DNA of 33,621 nucleotides from JBBQKF01 sp038326615. Lineage in GTDB: Bacteria; Bacillota; Clostridia; Saccharofermentanales; UBA5734. Positions within the stretch are counted from its first letter, which is position 1. Every line of letters starts with the position of its first letter. The notes under the pieces are model-generated. The model saw only the letters and a program-made list of their open reading frames with translations, did not search any database and was not told the DNA's origin. The position numbers and the translations under genes are program-made. Positions 25,052 through 32,335 of this stretch are shown here, in pieces. The stretch lies in the NCBI GenBank assembly GCA_038326615.1, contig JBBQKF010000027.1:1-33621 (forward strand), written 5' to 3'.

Positions 25052-26092
25052 ATGAATTCATTTGAAAGAGTTATGACAGCAATTAGTCACAAAGAACCGG
25101 ATCAGGTGCCGTTGTTTTTGCTGCTCTCACTTTATGGAGCCAAAGAACTTGGTCTCCCTGTTAAAGAATATTTTTCTGACCCCCAAAATGTAATAGAGGC
25201 ACAACTTAGGATGCGAGAAAAATACAGTAATGATTGCATATACACCTTTTTTCATGCGCCTATAGAAATTGAAGCATTTGGTGGCGAAGTAATTTATGTT
25301 GAAGATGGTCCACCTAATACTGGAGAACCCTTTATTAAAAGCTTTGAACAAATTGATACTCTTGTCGCACCAAAAATTGAAGATTGCAAAGGCTTAATTA
25401 GAGTTCTTGAAGCAACAACGGCTCTTAAATCAAAAACGGGTGGTGAAGTTCCTTTAATTGGCGTTGTAATGTCACCTTTTTCGGTGCCCGTAATGCAGTT
25501 GGGATTCGAAAAATATCTTGAGCTTTTATACTTTTACCCTGATAAATTTGATAAATTAATGCAGATTAACGAAGATTTTTGTGTTTCATGGGCAAATGCT
25601 CAGCTTGATGCTGGAGCTACGGCAATCTGCTATTTTGACCCGCTTGCTTCACCTAATATGATTGAAAGAAAAAAATATTTAGATACAGGAAATATTGTGG
25701 CAAAAAGAACTATCGGATGCATTAAAGGTCCAACTGCTACACATCTCGCATCCGGGATTGCATTGCCGGTCGTTGATGATATTGTTAGTAGTGGGAGTGC
25801 AGTTATTGGGTTTTCTGCTAATGATGATATTACAGAAATAAAAAATGCAACTAAAAATAAAATATGTCTTCTTGGAAACTTAAATACTGTTGAAATGGTG
25901 CATTGGAATAACGAGAAAGTTATTAGTGAAGTTAAAAATGTTATTGCCAACGCAGGGAAGGGAGGGGGACTGATTTTGGCTGAGAATCATGGAGAGATTC
26001 CATGGCAGGTACCCGAAAATGTTCTTCTTGAAATTTCGCAAGCAGTAAAAGAATTTGGAAGATATCCTTTGAGTTGGGTGGAGAATAAATGA
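25052..26092 (+). CDS. UroD/MtaA-family methylcobamide methyltransferase
   Basis: A 346-residue TIM-barrel protein of the uroporphyrinogen decarboxylase superfamily, subgroup of methylcobamide:thiol methyltransferases (MtaA/MtbA/CmuA-like). It opens with the family's SFERVMTAISHKEPDQVP. The adjacent corrinoid protein argues for methyl transfer rather than heme synthesis. In MtaA-type enzymes zinc is held by an H-x-C and a later Cys. Here the matching places seem to read GCIKG and ENHGEIP, so the normal zinc ligands are not visible. It may use another metal set or act in sensing. The stop overlaps the start of the next gene by 4 bases (ATGA), so the diguanylate cyclase is translationally coupled to it. 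Confidence 0.85.
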   Translation: MNSFERVMTAISHKEPDQVPLFLLLSLYGAKELGLPVKEYFSDPQNVIEAQLRMREKYSNDCIYTFFHAPIEIEAFGGEVIYVEDGPPNTGEPFIKSFEQIDTLVAPKIEDCKGLIRVLEATTALKSKTGGEVPLIGVVMSPFSVPVMQLGFEKYLELLYFYPDKFDKLMQINEDFCVSWANAQLDAGATAICYFDPLASPNMIERKKYLDTGNIVAKRTIGCIKGPTATHLASGIALPVVDDIVSSGSAVIGFSANDDITEIKNATKNKICLLGNLNTVEMVHWNNEKVISEVKNVIANAGKGGGLILAENHGEIPWQVPENVLLEISQAVKEFGRYPLSWVENK

Positions 26093-27615
26093 ATAAGATA
26101 AATGTTCAGAAAAAATTGAATCTTTTTATATGTGAAAATTACTTTCCGGAATTTCAATATGTTGTAAAATCCCATAACTTTGATGATGTAAATATATATT
26201 CATACCCGAGTTTGTGTGTGAATAGGAATAAGAGGGAAAAAGCAATCCAACTTATTTCTGATGTATGTAACAGAGGAGAAGAAACAATATTTATATGTAA
26301 CGATAATTGTGAAATTCTAAAACTTGTACCCGTGGGCTCTAAAATTTTTAGTACTGCAAGTAAATTTTGTTATCATTATCTTGCAAATGATTCTTTTCTT
26401 GAATATATTTATGGAAAGGGTGGTTATGTAATTGGCCTTGGATGGTTAAATAATTGGCAAGAACGGCTGGCTGAAGCTGGATTTGACGAAAGTACGGCCA
26501 GGCCTTTTTATAAAGAATTCTGCAAGGAGCTTGTTTTTTTTGATGCTGGAATTGATAACGAGGCTCAAGCAAAACTTAAGGATCTTTCGAAATATCTTGA
26601 TTTACCCTTTGTGGTTATTTCTTATAATACAGTTGAAATTACTCAAATGATTAAAAGCATTGTGTACGAGTGGAGACTTCAAAATAGCATTGAAGAAAAT
26701 AAAAAAACGATTGCAAGTGCCCAAGCTAAAAGCGCTGAGCACTCTACAATATTAGACATGATGGGGAAGATTGCAACATTTACAAATAAAAGGGAAACAA
26801 TCGGAAAGATTAAAGAGATATTTCAGGTTGTTTTTGGTGCAAAAAGGTTTAAATTTATTGAAAAAGATGCAATAAAAGGAGAAAAGAATGATCTGATATC
26901 AGATTTAATTGCTGATAATAAAAAATCATATATGCTATTCAAAGAAGAAAAAAGCTTCCTAATTAAGGTTGAGCAGAACAATAACATGTTTGCAATTATC
27001 GAAGCTGGTGATTTTCTATTTCCGCAATATATAAATGATTATTTAAATTTTGCAATAGAGATTGCAAGGATTAGCGGACTTGTCCTTTCAAATATCGAAC
27101 AATATGAGAAACTTATTAATTCAGAGAAAAATCTTCAATATTTAAACTATCACGACCCCCTTACAGGCCTTTTTAACAGAGCATATATTAACGAAATCAT
27201 TGCTACTCAGAATTATAATAAATCAATTGCTGTTTTTGGACTTGATATTGACAGACTAAAATATGTCAATGATAACTTCGGACATCGAGAAGGTGATAGA
27301 TTGATAATTAACGTATCTGAAATTCTAAAGGAATCATTTAGGGATTCTGACACCATCGCCCGAATTGGTGGAGATGAATTCGTTGTTATTTTATTTAGTT
27401 GCGATAAGTCTTTGGCAGAAATGTTTGGAGAAAGAATAACGAAAGAAATTGATAATTTTAATTCTAAAAATAAATTTCCACAACTTGAAGTTAGCATTTC
27501 ATTTGGATATGCAGTTTTAGAAAATGAAGATGATACACTGGAAATCCTTATACATAAGGCTGACGATATTATGTATAAGAACAAGGCAGAAAAGAAAAGA
27601 AGGCTAGGTCAATAA
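26089..27615 (+). CDS. Diguanylate cyclase with methyltransferase-associated N-terminal domain
   Basis: A 508-residue protein. Residues 1-205 form a soluble Cys-containing domain (ETIFICNDNCEIL; FCYHYLANDSF; GYVIGLGWLNNWQERLAEAG). It reminds me of DUF1638-type proteins that travel with corrinoid methyltransferases; this match is from memory and uncertain. A helical linker (205-235) and a GAF-like region (about 240-345) follow. The C-terminal GGDEF domain (about 350-505) has an intact GGDEF at 427-431 and an RDSD inhibitory site at 418-421. There is no EAL or HD-GYP domain, so it should be a synthase only, with product feedback. Coupling by 4-base overlap to the methyltransferase suggests that c-di-GMP synthesis answers to methyl-donor or corrinoid state (inference). 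Confidence 0.88.
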   Translation: MNKINVQKKLNLFICENYFPEFQYVVKSHNFDDVNIYSYPSLCVNRNKREKAIQLISDVCNRGEETIFICNDNCEILKLVPVGSKIFSTASKFCYHYLANDSFLEYIYGKGGYVIGLGWLNNWQERLAEAGFDESTARPFYKEFCKELVFFDAGIDNEAQAKLKDLSKYLDLPFVVISYNTVEITQMIKSIVYEWRLQNSIEENKKTIASAQAKSAEHSTILDMMGKIATFTNKRETIGKIKEIFQVVFGAKRFKFIEKDAIKGEKNDLISDLIADNKKSYMLFKEEKSFLIKVEQNNNMFAIIEAGDFLFPQYINDYLNFAIEIARISGLVLSNIEQYEKLINSEKNLQYLNYHDPLTGLFNRAYINEIIATQNYNKSIAVFGLDIDRLKYVNDNFGHREGDRLIINVSEILKESFRDSDTIARIGGDEFVVILFSCDKSLAEMFGERITKEIDNFNSKNKFPQLEVSISFGYAVLENEDDTLEILIHKADDIMYKNKAEKKRRLGQ

Positions 27616-27681
27616 TATTGAATAGCCATTTATTAGTAGTATAAAAAACTCGTTTTTGTGCCTGGACTAGGTAACACTTTA

Positions 27682-27714
27682 GCTCAAACAATCCGTTTGA
27701 AGCATAGTTTTTTT
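27682..27714 (+). terminator. Probable rho-independent terminator after the corrinoid/GGDEF operon
   Basis: Stem gctcaaac with gtttga(a)gc around aatcc, then atag and seven Ts (27708-27714), 67 bases after the cyclase stop codon. The rest of the 307-base gap to hflX shows no gene; an hflX promoter cannot be placed with confidence. Confidence 0.5.
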
Positions 27715-27922
27715 GTTGCGGATATTGTTATAAAATTTTGTTTAAAGTGTGGGAAATGTGGGTTGGAAATGGTACAATATAGAAAATGCTGCCTAGGTGT
27801 AAAATATTAATTATTCTTAGCTGTCCATATGCAGAAAATATTTTACTTCAATTTGCTGATGAAATTTATATAAGAGAGTAACGGGTTGCTAAAGTAGGCG
27901 ATTCATAATAAAAGGAGAATAT

Positions 27923-29830
27923 GTGAGTAAAGACGATAATTTTAAAAGTATGAATAATGAGGGACTTTCGAATGAACCCGAAAGGGCTGTTCTTGTTGGC
28001 CTTTGCGATACATCGAAAAGGCAATTGGAGAATGAAACTGAGAGGTCTCTTGAAGAACTAGGATTACTTGCAATAACCGCAGGGGCAGCTGTTGTGGGGG
28101 TGGCGATTCAAAGACGACGCGGCATTGATAATGCTACATTTGTTGGTAAAGGCAAGTTGCAGGAAATAACAGCTGCCTGTGATGCGCTTGGTGCGGGACT
28201 AATAATTTTTGATGATGAACTTAGCGGATCGCAAATAAGAAATATTGAAGAAGCGACAGGGAAAAAAGTTATTGACAGGTCGCTTCTTATTCTTGACATT
28301 TTTGCCCAACGTGCGCAAAGCAAAGAAGGGAAACTGCAAGTTGAGCTTGCTCAACAAAAATACAGATACGCAAGGCTTATTGGGTTCGGAGCATCGCTGT
28401 CCCGGCTTGGAGGCGGCATTGGCACACGTGGCCCGGGCGAATCCAAGCTGGAGACCGACCGCCGCCACATAAAGCGCAGGATCGACTATCTGAAAGCGAC
28501 ATTGGCAGAGGTCGGGGAGCGTCGCGACAGAATTCGCGAGAAGCGGCGCGACAGCGATGCCGTCACTTTCGCGGTTGTTGGCTATACGAATGCTGGCAAA
28601 TCAACCCTAATCAACCGCCTTAGCCAATCCGAACTTTTCGTCAAAGACATGCTTTTTGCAACTCTTGACTCAGCTGCCCGAAAAGTAACACTACCAGACG
28701 GATTGACAGCAATATTAATTGATACTGTTGGATTTATACGCAAATTGCCTCATCATCTTATTGATGCATTTAAATCAACACTCGAAGAACTTGGCAGTGC
28801 TGATGTTATAATGCATGTTGTTGATGCATCAGATAATGATTTAAGCCGCCATATGGAAATTGTTGAGGAATTATTAGTTCAACTAGGCGCAGCAGCTAAA
28901 CCGAGAATAACGGTTTTCAACAAAATTGACAAAACACAGGGGGACGGTTCTTTTGTGTCAGCAGAATCTGAGGCTTCATCGTTTAAAAGGATTGATAATA
29001 TAATTCATTTATTTTCAGACGATGAAGAAAATGATTGTAGTGACGGTAATGAATTCGTTGAAAATGAAGAAAAATTTGTTGAAAAAGAGGCCGATGATTA
29101 TATTGAAAATGAAGACGATGACTTAATTGAAGACGATGACTTAAATGAAGATGATGAAGAAAATGAAGGTAGCGAGAATGAAGATGAAGATAAAAGCGAA
29201 AGTGAAAATGAAGATAAAAGCGAAAGTGAAGGCGATGACTTAATTGAAGACGATGACTTAAATGAAGATGATGAAGAAAATGAAGGTAACGAGAATGAAG
29301 ATGAAGATTTAAGTGAAGAATACGAAGACGAAGACGAAGACGAAGACGAAGACGAAGAAGATGAAGATGAAGATGAAGATGAAGATGAAGATGAAGATGA
29401 AGATGAAGATAACGGAGACAATGAGAATGAAAATGATTACTTAGATGAAAATGATAGTGATAGTTTCGAGAAGGAAAGCGAAGAATCTAAGGGAATAAAA
29501 GATGTAGAATCTCATGAAAATCTTAGTCTTGCTGGCAGGGTTTATAACCGTGCTACACCAACATTCAATATCAAAGACGGCGTAGTAATTGATGTTTCTG
29601 CAGTTTCAGGGGATGGGATAGATACATTAATTGATGCAATAACTTGTCAGGTGAGAAGCGTAAGAACAAAGATTGATATTTTGTTACCTTATAAAGATGC
29701 GGGAGTACTTGATTTTATAAGAAAAAATGGAAGTGTTGAAAACGTTGAATATCTTGATGATGGTATCCATGCAGGAATTAGGTTACCCGAATCGAAACTG
29801 GCATACATTAGTAAATATATGGTAAAATAG
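27923..29830 (+). CDS. hflX: Ribosome-associated GTPase HflX with large acidic insert
   Basis: A 635-residue GTPase of the HflX family, which binds 50S/70S ribosomes and in other bacteria splits stalled ribosomes. The N-terminal HflX domain (about 20-205) includes FVGKGK and the Gly-rich SRLGGGIGTRGPGESKLE. The G domain has G1 GYTNAGKST (about 219-227), G3 DTVG, G4 NKID at 333-336 and G5 SA at 559-560. Family members are usually about 400-450 residues. The excess lies between G4 and G5, where 222 residues separate motifs normally some 30 apart; about 366-530 is almost pure Asp/Glu/Asn/Ser. Start is GTG at 27923, eight bases after AAAGGAG (an ATG two bases earlier is followed at once by a stop). 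Bases 28381-28560 are conspicuously GC-rich. Confidence 0.93.
   Translation: MSKDDNFKSMNNEGLSNEPERAVLVGLCDTSKRQLENETERSLEELGLLAITAGAAVVGVAIQRRRGIDNATFVGKGKLQEITAACDALGAGLIIFDDELSGSQIRNIEEATGKKVIDRSLLILDIFAQRAQSKEGKLQVELAQQKYRYARLIGFGASLSRLGGGIGTRGPGESKLETDRRHIKRRIDYLKATLAEVGERRDRIREKRRDSDAVTFAVVGYTNAGKSTLINRLSQSELFVKDMLFATLDSAARKVTLPDGLTAILIDTVGFIRKLPHHLIDAFKSTLEELGSADVIMHVVDASDNDLSRHMEIVEELLVQLGAAAKPRITVFNKIDKTQGDGSFVSAESEASSFKRIDNIIHLFSDDEENDCSDGNEFVENEEKFVEKEADDYIENEDDDLIEDDDLNEDDEENEGSENEDEDKSESENEDKSESEGDDLIEDDDLNEDDEENEGNENEDEDLSEEYEDEDEDEDEDEEDEDEDEDEDEDEDEDEDNGDNENENDYLDENDSDSFEKESEESKGIKDVESHENLSLAGRVYNRATPTFNIKDGVVIDVSAVSGDGIDTLIDAITCQVRSVRTKIDILLPYKDAGVLDFIRKNGSVENVEYLDDGIHAGIRLPESKLAYISKYMVK
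28934..28958 (+). repeat. Hairpin-forming REP-like element inside hflX reading frame
   Basis: The 25 bases from acacaggggg to ttttgtgt can fold on themselves along the entire length if G-T pairs are allowed (outer ACACA/TGTGT perfect). It encodes TQGDGSFV directly after the NKID motif, at the start of the acidic insert. The gggggacggttcttttg type of wording is common in dispersed palindromes of Firmicutes (recall only). Confidence 0.6.
29116..29308 (+). repeat. 117-bp duplication in the hflX acidic insert
   Basis: The 76 bases 29116-29191 recur at 29233-29308 with one difference by eye (agc to aac), a period of 117 bp or 39 codons. The frame is kept. Confidence 0.9.
29324..29410 (+). repeat. 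In-frame hexanucleotide microsatellite in hflX
   Basis: Five copies of gaagac (29324-29353), one gaa, then nine copies of gaagat (29357-29410), coding for alternating Glu-Asp. The unit is two codons, so slippage changes tract length without breaking the frame. Confidence 0.95.
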
Positions 29831-29863
29831 AAAACCAACAATAAAAAAATGGAGGAAATAATT

Positions 29864-30202
29864 ATGGAACAGTTTATCAAAAACATCGAATTTTCTAAGG
29901 CAATCGAAATGGAATCCCTTGTTCAATACCAGGAAGGTCAAGTTGTTAGCAGAACATTATCACAAGGGAAGGCGGTTAGTATTACTCTTTTCGCTTTCGA
30001 TAAGGGCGAAGAAATTGGTTCACACGACTCGACAGGTGATGCAATGGTCTATATACTTGACGGAACTTCCGAAATAACAATCGGAGGAGTTAAGCACACT
30101 GTGAAAAAAGGTGAAGTAATTGTTATGCCTGCTAATGTTGACCATTCGCTTTTTGCTGCTGAAAGATTTAAAATGATTCTTACGGTAGTTTTTGTTAAGT
30201 AA
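29864..30202 (+). CDS. Small cupin-domain protein
   Basis: A 112-residue single-cupin beta-barrel. Motif 1 is degenerate (GEEIGSHDSTGDAMVYILDG, keeping one His and the Glu/Asp-rich turn). Motif 2 is GEVIVMPANVDHSLFA with its His. It may bind a metal and a small ligand; no reaction can be assigned. The frame opens at 29849, but ggagg lies just upstream of the ATG at 29864 (ggaggaaataattatg), so I take that start. It follows hflX by 33 bases and is probably co-transcribed. Confidence 0.85.
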   Translation: MEQFIKNIEFSKAIEMESLVQYQEGQVVSRTLSQGKAVSITLFAFDKGEEIGSHDSTGDAMVYILDGTSEITIGGVKHTVKKGEVIVMPANVDHSLFAAERFKMILTVVFVK

Positions 30203-30300
30203 ATTATATGTAAACAACAAATCTAAAAACTCAAATTTACCTGCACTAAGGCAAATTATTCAAATAGATTAATCTTAAAATGAAAAGGTTGGTACAAAAC

Positions 30301-31092
30301 ATGAATGAACTTTGGGACAAAAAAGCTTTTATATGTGATATGGATGGTGTAATTTATCATGGAAACAGACTTCTAAATGGTGTAATATCATTTGTTGACT
30401 GGCTGATTGATCAAAAAAAAGAATATATTTTTCTTACAAACAGTTCGGAGAGATCCCCTGCTGAATTATGCCAGAAACTTCAAAGACTTGGACTTGAAGT
30501 TCCAAAAGAAAGATTTTATACAAGTGCACTTGCAACTGCAAATTTTCTTCACAGTCAAGCCCCCGGTGGAAGTGCTTACGTAATAGGTGAAGCAGGATTA
30601 ACCAATGCTTTATACGATGTTGGGTTTTCAATAAACGATGTTAATCCAGATTATGTTATTGTCGGCGAATCACGCAATTATAATATAGAAAAAATAGAAA
30701 AAGCTGTTCACCTTGTCCTTAATGGTGCAAAACTAATTGGAACGAATCCTGATTTAACTGGACCTTCAGAAAAAGGAATAGTACCCGCAACACGAGCACT
30801 CATTTCGCCGATTGAGTTATCAACGGGTAAGCAAGCATACTATATAGGCAAACCCAATCCTCTTATGATGCGTACTGCCCGTAAAAAGTTAGGTTATGCG
30901 AGCGAAGAGACAGCTATTATTGGCGACCGAATGGATACTGATATAATTGCAGGAATTGAATCTGGGATGGATACTGTATTAGTTTTAAGTGGCGTTACAA
31001 CTGAAGAAACAATGGCAAACTTTGCTTATCGCCCATCATATATTTTTAACGGTGTTGGAGATATAGTAGAGAATTTTGCAAAAAGCAAGTAA
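30301..31092 (+). CDS. HAD-IIA family phosphatase (NagD/p-nitrophenyl phosphatase-like)
   Basis: A 263-residue Mg2+-dependent phosphatase. Motif I is DMDGVIYHG (nucleophile D13, acid D15); motif II is LTNSSERSP. The large C2A cap lies in the middle. Motif III Lys is in YYIGKPNPLM, and motif IV is IGDRMDTDI. Known members act on phosphoglycolate, nucleotides or sugar phosphates; the substrate here is open. The ATG at 30280 lacks a Shine-Dalgarno sequence. The ATG at 30301 follows aaaagg by 12 bases and gives the usual short N-terminus, so it is preferred, though not certain. Confidence 0.88.
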   Translation: MNELWDKKAFICDMDGVIYHGNRLLNGVISFVDWLIDQKKEYIFLTNSSERSPAELCQKLQRLGLEVPKERFYTSALATANFLHSQAPGGSAYVIGEAGLTNALYDVGFSINDVNPDYVIVGESRNYNIEKIEKAVHLVLNGAKLIGTNPDLTGPSEKGIVPATRALISPIELSTGKQAYYIGKPNPLMMRTARKKLGYASEETAIIGDRMDTDIIAGIESGMDTVLVLSGVTTEETMANFAYRPSYIFNGVGDIVENFAKSK

Positions 31093-31133
31093 ATTCGCAC
31101 CTAAAATCTTTGTTGGATAAAATTCACACACTC

Positions 31134-31162
31134 TTGTTCTAGTGAACAAAATGATATAAAAT
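31134..31162 (+). promoter_or_regulatory. yebC promoter with palindrome over the -35 box
   Basis: TTGTTC at 31134-31139, 17-base spacer, TAAAAT at 31157-31162. The perfect inverted repeat ttgttc-tagt-gaacaa (31134-31149) covers the -35 box and may be an operator. Confidence 0.5.
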
Positions 31163-31198
31163 AAACAGTCGGTATCAAACAACATTGGAGGAAAATTC

Positions 31199-31924
31199 AT
31201 GTCAGGTCATTCAAAATGGGCAAATATTAAAAACAGAAAAGGTAAGGCTGATGCACAGCGTGGTTCTACATTCACAAAATTAGGCAGAGAAATAGCAATT
31301 GCTGTTAAGCAAGGCGGCGCAGACCCTGCTGGGAATTCAAGGCTTAAAGACGTTATAGCTAAAGCAAAAGCTGTTAATATGCCAAATGATAACATATCAA
31401 GGAGCATTAAGAAGGCTGCTGGCGAAAGCGATGCTAATAATTATGAAGAACTTCAATATGAAGGATACGGAGCTGCTGGCGTTGCGGTTATAGTTAAAGC
31501 TTTAACTGATAATAAGAATCGTTCGGCATCTGAAATCCGTCATATATTCGATAAAACAGGCGGGAATCTTGGTACAACTGGGTGTGTATCATTTCTGTTT
31601 CAAGAAAAAGGCTCAATAATAATTTCGAAAGAAGATTATCCAGACGAAGAAAAAGTAATGATGGACGCACTTGAGGCAGGTGCTGAAGATTTTTCTGAAG
31701 TAGATGAAGTTTATGAAGTAACAACTTCGCCTGATGATTATTATGCAGTAAAAGATGCTTTAGAAGCAAAGAAATATGAGTTTTTAGATGCATCAAAGGG
31801 TTTAGTACCAAATACTTGGGTGGAAGTAAGTGACGAAGAAACGCAGATGAAAATTGATAAGTTGATTGATTTGTTGGAGGAGAATGAGGATGTCCAGGAA
31901 GTCTTCCACAACTATGACAGGTGA
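31199..31924 (+). CDS. yebC: YebC/PmpR (TACO1) family protein
   Basis: A 241-residue cytosolic protein with the family start MSGHSKWANIKNRKGKADAQ, followed by FTKLGREI, the NMPNDNI motif and the two alpha/beta domains 2 and 3. Length is normal. The family was long annotated as transcription regulators; the mitochondrial member TACO1 promotes translation, so a ribosome-linked role is plausible. Its place in a run with hflX, a ribosome GTPase, is suggestive but not proof. The last codons (YDR and stop) coincide with the left arm of the downstream repeat element, so the extreme C-terminus is repeat-derived. GGAGG precedes the ATG. Confidence 0.95.
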   Translation: MSGHSKWANIKNRKGKADAQRGSTFTKLGREIAIAVKQGGADPAGNSRLKDVIAKAKAVNMPNDNISRSIKKAAGESDANNYEELQYEGYGAAGVAVIVKALTDNKNRSASEIRHIFDKTGGNLGTTGCVSFLFQEKGSIIISKEDYPDEEKVMMDALEAGAEDFSEVDEVYEVTTSPDDYYAVKDALEAKKYEFLDASKGLVPNTWVEVSDEETQMKIDKLIDLLEENEDVQEVFHNYDR

Positions 31925-32325
31925 TATGCGTCGCAATACTGCGTCATAAGTCTGCCTTGGAGGTGCTCGTGTATCATATATACACTCCGCTCCTTAAGGC
32001 ATCCAACTCCTTGTCTTGCTTGCATCTGACATGTCATAGCATTTTCGAATGAAAAGAAATCTGACCTGTCATAGCACGTTTGGATTAGGTGATATGCGTA
32101 GCAATACTGCGTCGTAAGTCTGCCTTGGAGGTGCTCATGTATCATATATACACTCCGCTCCTTAAGGCATCCAACTCCTTGTCTTGCTTGCATCTGACCT
32201 GTCATAGCATTTTCGAATGAAAAGAAATCTGACCTGTCATAGCATTTTCGAATGAAAAGAAATCTGACCTGTCATAGCACGTTCGAATGAAAAGAAATCT
32301 GACCTGTCATAGCACGTTTGGATTA
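31912..32325 (+). repeat. Nested tandem repeat block (168-bp unit with inner 35-bp repeats)
   Basis: The first copy runs 31920-32087 and the second 32088-32325; the second is longer by exactly two 35-bp units. The 35-bp inner unit (ctgacctgtcatagcatttt and onward) starts at 32026 and 32061 in copy 1, and at 32194, 32229, 32264 and 32299 in copy 2. The first copy plus its left edge forms an element with perfect 11-bp inverted ends: ctatgacaggt at 31912-31922 and acctgtcatag at 32064-32074. Each 168-bp copy holds a long imperfect hairpin (31954-32000 and 32122-32168; gcctt/aaggc outside, gtgtat/atacac inside). The size and ends look MITE-like. The left arm lies in the yebC stop region. Confidence 0.92.
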
Positions 32326-32335
32326 GGTGTATACA

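Noticed and set aside
28199..28472. Overlapping open frames on both strands inside hflX
   Set aside because: They lie in the GC-rich patch, where stop codons are rare by composition; the HflX frame is clearly the coding one.
29098..29421. Poly-Ser open frame on the minus strand of hflX
   Set aside because: Exact shadow of the gaagac/gaagat repeats; no ribosome-binding site.
31134..31149. LexA (SOS) box upstream of yebC
   Set aside because: The Firmicutes LexA site is GAAC-N4-GTTC; here the order is reversed (GTTC-N4-GAAC).
31912..32205. 97-residue internally duplicated open frame on the minus strand
   Set aside because: Its two halves are the two copies of the 168-bp noncoding repeat; no Shine-Dalgarno and no conserved domain.
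32026..32333. 35-bp repeats as a CRISPR array
   Set aside because: The 35-bp units are directly adjacent with no unique spacers, and no cas genes are near.
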